From assembly GCA_036897485.1 (NCBI GenBank), contig JAYMTF010000445.1:1-36173 (forward strand): a DNA stretch of 36,173 nt. The letters are read 5' to 3'. The DNA is from Pelargonium nanum (taxonomy: Eukaryota > Streptophyta > Magnoliopsida > Geraniales > Geraniaceae). The position numbers and the translations under genes are program-made. Positions 1-10,323 of this stretch are shown one piece after another. The notes beneath the pieces are model-generated. The model worked only from the letters and a program-made list of their open reading frames with translations. It did no database searches and was not told the DNA's origin. The number at the start of each line of letters is the position of its first letter. The first letter of the stretch is position 1.

Positions 1-418
1 CACACAAGTTTGAGTCCAGGGGCTAAAACTAAAAAAACATTGAGTCCAGGGGAGGCAAAACCATATAACCCTTTATAATAACAAGTCTATAATATAAGAC
101 CACAATTTTATAAGTGTTTGAACTTATTCTTTATAATGAGGACATTGTTAATTTCTACTTTTTTATAGTGTGAAATTATTTATCACTTATTTTCTTTATT
201 ACCCTCACTGCCTCACATAGCTACACAATACCTAAACATATTTTGTTGGGGTATACATGTGCACAATTATGAATCTTAGTATTTTTCTTCTACACATGTG
301 ACATTTTAAGCATCTATCACTGCGAGTAGAACACATGCCAATAATATCACATTAGAAGATTACATAATCGAGTAATGGGCTTGTGGATCAAAATCACTTA
401 TCAAGTAAATGATCAAAA

Positions 419-570
419 TGATCAACTAAACTGAAAGTTTAAACTGATATTTGAAGTATCAATATAATAATTTTTTACTCCAATATGTCACCTCATGTGC
501 AAGTATGTTATCGCTTTGCACATGATTGTGATATGTTTTCTTCTTATCTTTTGTTTGAAAATGTAAAATT
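419..570 (-). mobile_element. TRIM-like LTR element fragment (fossil)
   Basis: A non-coding remnant that matches by eye the copy at 29171-29427: an LTR-like piece ('tgatatttgaag'), then a polypurine-tract-like segment on the minus strand near 490 ('cacctcatgtgcaag'), then the shared internal words 'cgctttgcacatg'. No primer-binding-site end was found, so it is partial. Degenerate and old. The boundaries are approximate. Confidence 0.45.
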
Positions 571-865
571 TTTTAATTAGATCAAGGACTTGAAACTTGA
601 AATGGTTTAGTTGGATCAACATAATAATTGAATAAAAAAAATGGTTTAATATATTTTGAGTTTCACATCAAATCACTTAAAGGAGAAACTAACGACAATG
701 ACTAGTTTGAGTATATATTTGAAATTTGAATAACTATTTTAAGTTAACAAATTGACAAAACAATTCTTGGGTGTTGTTATTTTAATTAAGCCCCAGTTTT
801 CAACCCAAATTGATTCGAAAAGGCTGAATAGTCAGCCCAATTCATTTAATTACTGTATCCAATTG

Positions 866-1090
866 TGTCCCCGGGCCCAGCCCATCGAAATATGCGAACG
901 ACATCGTATGGGTGTCAAAGCAGGAAGCAGAAGGCAGTGGAGGGTGGAGGGGTTTTCCCCTAAAACCTCTATAATCGTCAGTGTCTCTTTTATGGCTTGT
1001 TTGCTGTATTTTGGTCTCTGAACTGTGAACATCTGTGTCTCCGTTGCGGTTCTGAGCAGAGCAGAGCAGAGCAAAGGAAAGAAGTGAAAA
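866..1090 (+). promoter_or_regulatory. Kelch gene promoter and 5' leader with site-II elements
   Basis: At 873-884 the sequence GGGCCCAGCCCA carries overlapping TGGGCY-type site II motifs on both strands, an arrangement known from plant housekeeping, ribosomal and mitochondrial-function genes. No clear TATA box lies between it and the start codon. The leader just before the ATG holds a short 'gcaga' tandem run near 1057-1073. A housekeeping-type promoter is inferred from the motif. The transcription start cannot be read from sequence alone. Confidence 0.45.
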
Positions 1091-4000
1091 ATGGGGAAGA
1101 AGACGAAGAAGGCAGGCAAAGGGAAAGAGAAGACCGAAAGGAAGACAGCCAAAGCTGACGAGAAGAAGGCTCGCAGAGAGACCAAGAAGCTCTCTCCTGA
1201 GGACGACATCGATGCCATTCTGGTAATTAACACCGTTATCTATTCGAATGGATTGTTGTCTTATCTAATTCAGTTTGTTTAAAGCAATTTTTAATAGAAT
1301 CGAAACTCTGTTGGTACTGCGAGCTGTGTGATTATTGGTTGCTGTTGGGAGTGAAAGAGAATTTGAAGTATTGTTCATGTAATTTGGTTGGAAATAGAGT
1401 TTAGAAATTGTTATTACTCCCTCCGTCCCAATAGAAACAGGACACTCATTTTGGGACAAAAAATTTAGACAAACAGGACACTCATTTTGGGACGGAGGGA
1501 ATATTATTTATTTATATTTAAGTTGTCTTGATTTAACATGTATTTGAGTTCACAGCTGAGTATACAGAAGGAGGAGGCGAAGAAGAAGGAAGTTCATGTT
1601 GAAGAGAATGTACCTGCACCATCCCCTCGGTCCAACTGTTCGGTGATTTCCTTACCTTCAATTGCTTGCTATTTTGATTAGTTTATAAGCCTTGAGCTCA
1701 TGATTTCTTGTACAACTGAGTGATTCCTTTTCGTTGCTGTGTTGAATGACACTGTAGCTCAACATTAACCCCTTAAAAGAGACGGAACTGATACTATATG
1801 GTGGGGAATTCTACAATGGTAACAAGGTCTGGTCCTAATCATCTTTAGATGGTTAACACTTTATTATTGTTTTTTTTTTTGTTGAATTGGGAATTAGAGT
1901 CTATATTGGAAAAATATAAACTAAATAAGCTACATATAATGGTGGAAGTGAGACTCTACTTATAAGGTTTGACCTTTTAGTGTGGGAATCCCAACCATTA
2001 TGTGTAGCCCAATGTTTAAAATTGAAGCATATTGAACTGACTTTTGTATTTTAAGTCGCAATGAATTCATGTTGTGTTGCTATGGAATCTTGCAGACATT
2101 TGTGTATGGCGATCTTTTCCGATATGATGTAGAAAAACAAGACTGGAAGCTGATTTCAAGCCCCAATAGTCCGCCACCTCGTAGTGCTCATCAAGCAATT
2201 GCTTGGAAGAATTATCTCTATATTTTTGGTAGACAGTGAACACTTGCTCATTTTATCTCTCTTTGTGTCCGTTGTGTGTGTATATTGTGATATGTACTGT
2301 TTAGTTATTTTGATTATCTGATATATGCAATCACACGGTTGGTGGTTAGGTGGTGAGTTTACATCTCCAAATCAAGAGCGGTTCCATCACTACAAGGTGA
2401 CTTTTTGTTACTTTGCCCCTTTTGAAGATTACTCGTATTGTTGCTAATAGGTTTTTGTATGCACTATCTGCCTATTTGATAAGAATTATGTGTTGGATAC
2501 TTGGATCTTGTCGTGCAGGACTTCTGGGTGTTGGATCTGAAAACAAATCAATGGGAACAACTAAATTTGAAAGGTTGTCCTAGTCCACGATCTGGCCATC
2601 GAATGGTATGTTCAGATTTTTCAAACCAACTAATTTGAAAGGTTTATGTTTCATATATCCAGTGTAGTTTATCAAGTGGTTGGTTTTATGACTAATAATT
2701 ATGAAAAAGAAACAAACATGTATTCAGTATCTTTATTTTTATTTTTGAGGAATGAAATAATAGGATTTGATGAGTGTATTTAACTACTATTAGTATTAGT
2801 GCATACATTTAAATATGGAAATTTTCCTTGTAGGTTTTATAAAAAGGAAGTGACTCAGAATTCAAAGTATAAACTAATATTCTTGGATAGAAATTGGTAA
2901 ATTTGAGCTCATTATTTAGATTATGATTTTAGATTTTCTTGGTCCAATAAGTTAAATATCAATTCTCAATAGTTGTTTTATGCCATGGAGCCTTGAAAGT
3001 TGAAAGTATATGCCAAAGTTTTCTCCCTCCCTTTCCCCAAACAAGCATATGTGCAGAACGCCTGAACCCCAACTTAAACATGTAGGCATACTATTGTGTT
3101 CAGTATTCAGATTTAGTTTATTAGCTGTGGCCTTCTGTATCTTTGTAGGTTTCTTGAATGTTTATTACCCGGCTTTCTGATTCTGTATAATCTTTCCTCT
3201 CAAATGTTAAATCATGTAACTTTATGAAGGTTATACTGCCTAATTTTCTGAAAGTATTCATGAGTTATCATCTCATGTACACTTGCTCCTTCTATTCTTC
3301 CTTTTTGGATCTGTTTCAGGTTCTATACAAGCACAAGATAATTGTTTTTGGTGGCTTCTATGACACTCTTAGAGAAGTGAGGTTGTTTTTTGGGTCTTTA
3401 TCAATCTTGTTTACTATTTCTGCACTGCTAATTCATGCTTTAATGATGATTTTTTATGATGCTCGGTATTACATTTGCTACTGCAACCATTTTAGGGAAA
3501 TGGCTCTGGACTTTCTGGTTAGTTGATAAAGTGTTGGAATATCATTAGAAAAGTTTCTTGCTTGGTAGTTTAATGCATCTTTGCTCTTCTAGCTATTATC
3601 TAGACAGCGAGGCTGTTTTTATTGATAAACAATTTCTAATGAAGCAATCGGATCATTACGCTACAATTTTTACAGAGAGAAATAAAAAAAATTCCTTAGA
3701 GAGTTTTGCTAAAGGATTCATGTAGCCAACCCTAGATTTGTTTATGGAATGGTTTGGCTGCTATTGTTTTGTAAAGAACAGAAAATTCTATCTGCCTCGA
3801 TGGACCATTATTTTGATAAAGAAACTTATACTTTCAATTAATTTAGAGCACTTGGTAAAGCGAGATTTACTCTCTAGTAGGACATACAGTTTATTTGGTT
3901 GGAGTTGTTAATGTGTTACTTAACTTTCAGAGGTCAGAGGTATATTGGCAAAATAGCAATAGTTGTTAAACCTTGATAGTAATGATTGCGAAATGTTCTT

Positions 4001-7000
4001 ATCAGTACTTGTATATGACTATTTTGGTTTTTGGTTGCCTTCCAACTGTTGTATTTTAACTCCTCTTTCTTCTTCTTGAAAATTTTGTCATTTTTCCCCT
4101 GTCACTATTGTTTTTTACTTTATAAATATTATCAGCCCTGTCTTGAATGATGTCCTGAGATTGACTTAAATGCAACATGAGTTTTATTTCAAATTCTTAG
4201 TGTTCTATGTAGCACACATCCAATTTAGATGACATAAGTGTAGTGGTTTCTATAAGATAACAATAATTATAAGACCTTGCTGTTTTGTTTGTATTTTTTT
4301 TTGAGTTGAAATATCTTTCGGTGATGGCATTTAACTGTTGTTTGCAATGTAAAAAGTGGTCTTAATATTATATTGGTTAATGTATAATAGAGTACTGATC
4401 ATTTTTATCCAAAACAATAAATCAGTGTTCTGATTCAGAACACTAATTTATTGTTCTGATTTTTTCCCTGTAAGTTATTGGTTTTGTCAGTGAACAAGAA
4501 TGAAATTATTCCAATAGCGCACAGTTCTTGATATTAAATGTCCTAATGCCATTTTTCTCTCATTCAAAGATTAATGGAGCTTCTTTTGTTCATTTATGCA
4601 GGTATCATAATGATCTCTTTGTATTTGATCTTGATCAATACAAGGTACATATATTATGATCCTACTTATAGAAGGATAATATCATGCAGTTGTTATTAGT
4701 TATGGTATTAATTATTACGGACTACTTCTTAAGTTCTTACTTTGCTGCATCCCAGTGGCAAGAAATAAAGCCCACGCCTGGTTGCATGTGGCCAAGTGCT
4801 CGGAGTGGTTTTCAGCTCTTTGTTTACCAGGATGAGGTGAGCAAGAGACTCAGAAATGAATGTTTATGATTTGAATTTTGCGCTTTTCTATGAATGGACC
4901 AATGGGGTTCTGTAATGTTAATTGCCAATTCAGTTCATCTTCAATATTTTAAACAATATCATGTACTTGACAAAGCGAGTTTGGTTTGCAGGTGTTTTTA
5001 TATGGTGGCTACTCAAAGGAGGTTTCATCTGATAAGAGTAGCTCTGAGAAAGGAATCGTTCATTCAGACATGTGGTCCCTAGATCCTAGGACATGGGAAT
5101 GGAATAAGGTTGGTATGCCTTCCTTTCTCCCATATATATAACCTTCATATTTTACTGGGTATTCAGTATATTAGTAATATACTGAAAAGAAGTTCCCATT
5201 GTTATAGTAAAACTAAAACCTGGCAAACTTGGATTCTGAAGTTGTCTCATTTCTTTCTTTAGGCAAATATTTAAAAACAAGTTACAGTATACTCTTTTTT
5301 TTTTCCATTTGTTTTATCTGCTGAGCATCTCTTGTTCGTTTCAAGTTTATACGTATTGACATTAAAATCTAATAATTATAGATGTTGTGCCTTAATGATT
5401 TTTTTTTTGTACGATTTGTGTGTAATACAGCAATATCTGTCTTATTTTAAATGTTCTTTTCTTATAACTTTTTCCTATTATTTTATACATTTCAATTTTA
5501 CTACTTATAGGGAATCTCACCAGCCACCCTTGATTTTGAAAGTAAAGTAATTATTTGTTTCAAAATCATGTGATAATAATCCAAAATTCACAATTATTTT
5601 TTGATCTAGTTCTGTTCTAATTTTCTAGAAATGAACTATGATTGATGAGCACACAGATATATTTACATGTCTGTAAGACTTCATTTTGATTACTTTACTC
5701 TTTGTTGAGCTTATTTCTGCTACTCTTAGGTTTTGCACTTGAATATTTTATATATCCTTTGTAATAGGTAAAGAAAAGTGGTATGCCTCCTGGGCCTCGT
5801 GCTGGATTTTCTATGTGCGTCCATAAAAAGCGGGCCTTGCTATTTGGGGGTGTAGTGGATATGGAAGTTGAAGGTTGGTTTTCATTTTTGTCCGTGTGTA
5901 ACTCTCTTTTAAGATAAACCCCTTCTACTTGTACATCATGAAGTTTGGTTTTAGATTTACCTTTTGAGTTGTTGTATTCGATACTTTCAGCGTGCTAAAG
6001 ATGAAATATGCGAATAATTTAATTCTCAATGCGTGTTCTGTGTGAAACTAGAAATAAACATCTCTTAAGTTAGTCAGGCTCAGGTAGGACTATTAGGAGT
6101 AAGACAGCATCAAAGAGAACTGATATCATTTTAGTCAAAGCTCTTGAATGGAAACCTATATTAGAGGGACCTAAATATGAGTAGTAAAGACTAAAAAAGG
6201 GCAGCCCATGGCACAAGGCATGGACCATTGAGGGGTCTGTCATGTATGCACGCAAACCATACCCCCTGCTTTTGCAGAGAAGCTGTTTCCCCTACTTTAA
6301 CCTGTGATATCTAGTTCACAAGGTAGCAACCTTACATGAGTACAAAAATTGAAGAAAATATACTTGTCTGTGCTTTAGCGAGCAATATAGCTCTTTATTT
6401 CATACAAGGGAATCTTATGGTTCTTTTTTCTAACCTCATATTGTTAGGACAGGGCTTCTGAATTGGAATGGGTCGAATTAGCCACTTTTCTGCTTTGATG
6501 CACTTAAGGTTTTGATCACTAAGAAACAATTTGTGGGGCGAAACTTTCTGACTTTGCTGGTTTTTCTTGAAATGATGTGCAGGTGATGTAATGATGAGTT
6601 TGTTCTTGAACGAACTTTATGGCTTCCAATTAGATACCAGGCGCTGGTAAGTTGTACTTCATGCCCTGTTCCAAAATGCTTGAGCTGATACACATGATCA
6701 GATATCTGCTACAGCACTCTAGTACAATTGTGCAAAATTTTGGGTTTCAAAGTGTAGATATGCAGGATTATGATGTTCTCAAAAGACAACTAATGACTTA
6801 ATATGAAAATCAGATTCTCACTCCGATCATCTGGTGCTTGGCCATACTAAATTTCTTTTTCTTGTCGTAATCCATTTTGCAACATTAAGAATGGAGTTTG
6901 ATTTTGCGTAGGCAATGAATACATACAGATATGCTCTAGACTTGTTTGTGCATGACATCAATGTACTATTCTTTCTTGGCTATAGGTACCCACTGGAACT

Positions 7001-9725
7001 CCGGAAGGAGAAATCAACAAAAGATAAGGTATAGTTGTAATAAGTCTGATGAATGTCTACTGGTACTGAAGTATATTACTATTTTCCCCGGTTTTATTCG
7101 AGTTCTTGTATATAAAGAAAAGCCAAAAGTCATTAAGCCTTTCAGATTGTTCTGTTGCAGTTGAAAAAGAGTTCTGAACAAAAGCTTAATGATCTTGATG
7201 ATGAGATGAATTCAGCTGATCCAGTAAAGCATGTGGTAGTAAACAATAGAGAGGTCTCAGGCCAGCATGCAGTTGACATGGATAGCAACATTGACAAGAT
7301 ATCTCAGCATATGGCAACGAGCATGGATGTTGATGATTGTGGTGCAACCGCCAAATCTGATGGAAAAGATAGCCTTGAATCTGGAGCTAAGTCAGATCAA
7401 CAAAATTCACTTGCACCCGAGGTATGTCAGAATTCTTTCAAGAATTAATGTTGCATACATCTGTTTTGGTCAGTTGCTGATTTGATTCTCTGTAACTTTT
7501 AGATAGTGAAGCCTTGTGGACGGATAAATTCATGCACGGTTGTTGGCAAAGATACATTATACATATATGGGGGTATGATGGAGGTTAAAGATCGAGAAAT
7601 TACTCTTGATGATTTATACACTCTCAATCTCAGCAAACTGGATGAATGGAAGTGCATCATACCGGTTTGTCATACTGCCTATCCTGTGTAGATAATATGT
7701 TGTACTTGTGGTTTGGTTAATCTGTTTTAGTGTTTTTCTGTGATGTTTATTGTTTTACTGTAGTTCTTTTCTGTCTTCAAGTTCCTTTGATCACTGCTTT
7801 GTTCTGAATCATTTAGTTCTTGATCTGTTTCAAACTACTCACTCTTTCTTTGCGCTTATATAGACTCACAGATTTGGTATTTTTTTTATTGTTAGAATAA
7901 CCTACATGAGAGAGAAATAATTTGTAAAAAAAATAGAAAAATAATAAACATCACAGAAGTTATTGGCTTCTGTGATGAGAGAGAAAAATAAATAAAAAAA
8001 TAGAAGTTATTGGCTCCTAAGGAAAGAGGAATTAATTTGTATAATGGTGGATGTCTGCTTGGCGATTCAGGTTTTATTTGAGATGGCAGATATTGCTGCC
8101 GCACTTCTCTTAGTTCTCTGCATAGATACATGTTGAATATTTTCCAGCTTACAAAGTCACTGCTTTTCTTATTTAACTCAGGCATCAGAGCCTGAATGGC
8201 TTGAAGCCTCAGATGATGAAGATGATGATGATGACGATGAAGATGAAGACGACGAGGGTGAAAGCGAAAATGATAGCAATACTGATGAATCTGAGGAAGA
8301 AGAAGACGCAGAGGTGCATATCTTAAATCTTTGGAAAAAAACTTCTTGTACCATGCTGAAGATACGAGGGTTTAACTTTCTTGGTTTCTCTTTGCTTTTC
8401 TGTTTATGAAGCCAATGGATGAAGGTGCTGGATCGCTTCAAGTGGGAGATGCTGTTGCTATAATAAAGGGTGAGAAGAAGAAACTACGAAGGAAGGAGAA
8501 AAGGGCGAGGATAGAGCAGATCCGAGCAAGTCTTGGTCTCTCTGATTCACAGAGAACTCCCACGGTATTTATTTCATTGCCTTGTCCACATGGCTCTGAG
8601 CTAGAATAATAAGAATAAATAGTGATATGTTTATAGCATTTAAGTGTTCCCCTTGGGGTGGGCATACGGATTTGGAAACTTACCTTCCTAATAGGAGGCT
8701 CAAAGTTATATTCCCAACATAATGTCCTTGCAACTAACCTGATACCTTTGGATTAGAGGTAGGCCTAGGTTATCCATAACCTGATCCACCTGAAAAGTGG
8801 ATTTAGGTTTCATGGTCTCAATTTTTTGGACACTCTATATCGAAGTGTAAGGGAACTATTTTTTATTTTATTTGGTCGTGAATATTATTTACATTGTGCA
8901 ACTAAAGGTAGCTTTGCTCCATTTGGTTCTTTATTTTTTCTGATCCATTCATGTACTTATTGTTTGTCATATTTTCCTTTCTTTTGAAGCCTGGAGAATC
9001 CTTGAGGGACTTCTACAAACGTACAAATATGTACTGGCAAATGGCTGCCCATGAACATACTCAACACACTGGAAAGGTCTGTTCTCCGCTGTATACAATA
9101 GTTAAATTTATATTCTGGGAACAAATAGGTGAATTGTTGTTATGAGCTTGTGAAGTCTCACCCTAGTTTGTCAATTTATATGAAAAAAATTCTGTTCCGA
9201 ATTTGTTGGTTCACCACGAGAGGCCAAGATGAGCTACCACCACCTCATGGCCAAGTCAGATGAATAGCTTTAGCTTAGTTTTGCTGTGTTGCTTCAACGT
9301 TTACATCCATCATCTTAGTTTTCTTACAAAAAAAAAAAAAACCGTCTCAGAAGAAAAGGCTACAAAAGAGGAAGATGATGAGTTCCTGCAAAAAAAGATC
9401 TCTTTTAAGTAATGAAATGTAATTAGTTATGATTGCCTTAATGTGATGTTATTGTCGTGTTACAACAGGAGCTCCGTAAAGATGGTTTTGACCTTGCTGA
9501 AGGTCGATACAGAGAGCTAAAACCAATTCTCGACGAGGTAACCTTTTTCACTCGACAGTTTTTATCTTTCCACCGAGAAATTAATTGATTCGATTATTAC
9601 ACGGGATGAGTTTGGCTTCTTTATTATGTTTGGTGCAGTTGGCCATATTAGAGGCGGAACAAAAGGCGGAAGAAGCAGAAGGGCCTGAAACTAGTTCAAG
9701 AAAGAGAGGCAAGAAGAAAAAATAA
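1091..9725 (+). CDS. KLHDC4: Kelch-repeat / galactose-oxidase-like protein, KLHDC4 type, with DUF4110 C-terminus
   Basis: Twenty coding exons join in frame to 673 aa: 1091-1222, 1556-1642, 1758-1826, 2096-2228, 2350-2396, 2519-2605, 3320-3381, 4602-4644, 4756-4836, 4992-5108, 5768-5873, 6583-6646, 6986-7028, 7161-7421, 7503-7664, 8182-8313, 8412-8564, 8990-9076, 9469-9537, 9639-9725. The N-terminus (1-44) is Lys/Glu-rich. Kelch blades follow from about residue 80, seen as recurring Tyr/Phe-Gly-Gly turns (ILYGGE, YIFGGE, VFGGFY, FLYGGY, LLFGGV, YIYGGM), each followed by a W-containing strand. Exon 14 (358-444) is a Ser/Asp-rich insert between blades. Residues 507-541 are an Asp/Glu tract. The end (about 575-650, with DFYKRTN and YWQMAA) matches the DUF4110 region, before a basic tail. 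The length agrees with plant orthologues (about 660-680 aa). Molecular role is poorly known; kelch propellers bind proteins. The start is the first ATG giving the conserved basic N-terminus. Family confidence is high; the symbol is by homology. Confidence 0.93.
1417..1500. mobile_element. Short Stowaway-like MITE in kelch intron 1
   Basis: Ends read CTCCCTCCGTCCC and, inverted, GGGACGGAGGGA, next to TA dinucleotides: the Stowaway (Tc1/mariner-derived) signature. At only about 84 bases it is far shorter than the roughly 250-base relatives in ELP3 intron 4. The phrase 'aacaggacactcattttggg' occurs twice, at both ends of the core, consistent with loss of nearly the whole interior. Non-coding, and spliced out with the intron 1223-1555. 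Confidence 0.85.
1928..2008. repeat. Foldback element in kelch intron 3
   Basis: About 16 bases at 1928-1943 (agctacatataatggt) recur in inverted form at 1993-2008 (accattatgtgtagcc) with two or so mismatches, around a 49-base core. It resembles a small terminal-inverted-repeat element. No target duplication is obvious and I cannot name the family. Confidence 0.5.
4416..4452. repeat. Short inverted repeat in kelch intron 7
   Basis: AGTGTTCTG (4424-4432), spacer ATT, then CAGAACACT (4436-4444), flanked by further complementary A/T bases (aataa / ttatt). A perfect 9-base stem in a 1.2 kb intron. No function is suggested. Confidence 0.5.
7908..8018 (+). repeat. Tandem duplication with internal hairpin in kelch intron 15
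   Basis: Two unequal direct copies (7908-7976 and 7977-8018) start GAGAGAGAAA and share 'agaagttattggct'. The first copy holds a perfect 10-base stem, ATCACAGAAG (7950-7959) and CTTCTGTGAT (7967-7976), around a 7-base loop. The second copy lacks the stem's outer arms. Confidence 0.6.
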
Positions 9726-10323
9726 ATATTCATTCCATAATATCGTATAGAGGAGTCAATATGTTGGGGCCAGTTAGGCCCTCCTTAAATTTTGTCAAAC
9801 ACATAATATTTACGGTATACATTTCTTTGAGAAGTTTTAGGTTTAACTTTTATATATCACTTTCTGTTTTGTTCTATTTTATTTGCATTTTTGAAGTGAA
9901 GTGAAATACAAACATGTTTTAAGTGATCTCATTAGAAGAATACCAGAGTTCAGGAACTCAAAATTCTTGTATTGTATGATTGTGATATTATATGAAGCTA
10001 ATTTGCATATTCTTGTTTTATCATTTGAAATTTAATTTCAACTTTTTGTTGACTTTTAGCTATGAACCAATCACCATTGTGAAACAAAAATACCAATAGA
10101 TTCACTTGGTCATCTTATTCTATCTTGGCATTGTAAAACAACAATGGTGTTGCTAATTTGATGACATCAAAAGCATAAATAGTTATCACCTATATTATAC
10201 ATCAGTTATCGAATTGTAACATGTCTGGCTAAATATACCATAATGTTATCCCAAAAATCTCCATTTGTTGTTCTCGGATATCAGAGCACGACTTTTCAGA
10301 ATACAAATATGACGACTCTTGTT
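9726..10323. other. Convergent intergenic spacer between kelch and ARR11-like genes
   Basis: About 600 AT-rich bases where the 3' ends of two genes face each other. AATAAA overlaps the kelch stop region (9721-9726) and could serve as its poly(A) signal, with a T-rich tract following. I see no open frame, RNA gene or repeat. Confidence 0.6.

Larger units (their letters stand above)
1..1090. other. Intergenic region upstream of the kelch gene
   Basis: No convincing gene. It opens with a 13-base direct repeat (TTGAGTCCAGGGG at 10-22 and 40-52, period 30) that looks like the edge of a repeat continuing off the window. An old TRIM-like fragment lies at about 419-570, and the kelch promoter occupies the last 220 bases. 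The rest is AT-rich DNA in which I see nothing else. The open frames at 752-1021 (+) and 850-1233 (-) overlap the promoter and first exon and have no family resemblance. Confidence 0.6.

Noticed and set aside
850-1233. Minus-strand open frame of 127 codons over the kelch promoter and first exon
   Set aside because: The Phe/Leu-rich part is the complement of Lys/Glu codons of exon 1. No independent support.
8178-8441. Minus-strand poly-serine open frame
   Set aside because: It is the complement of the GAT/GAC/GAA codons of the kelch gene's acidic tract.
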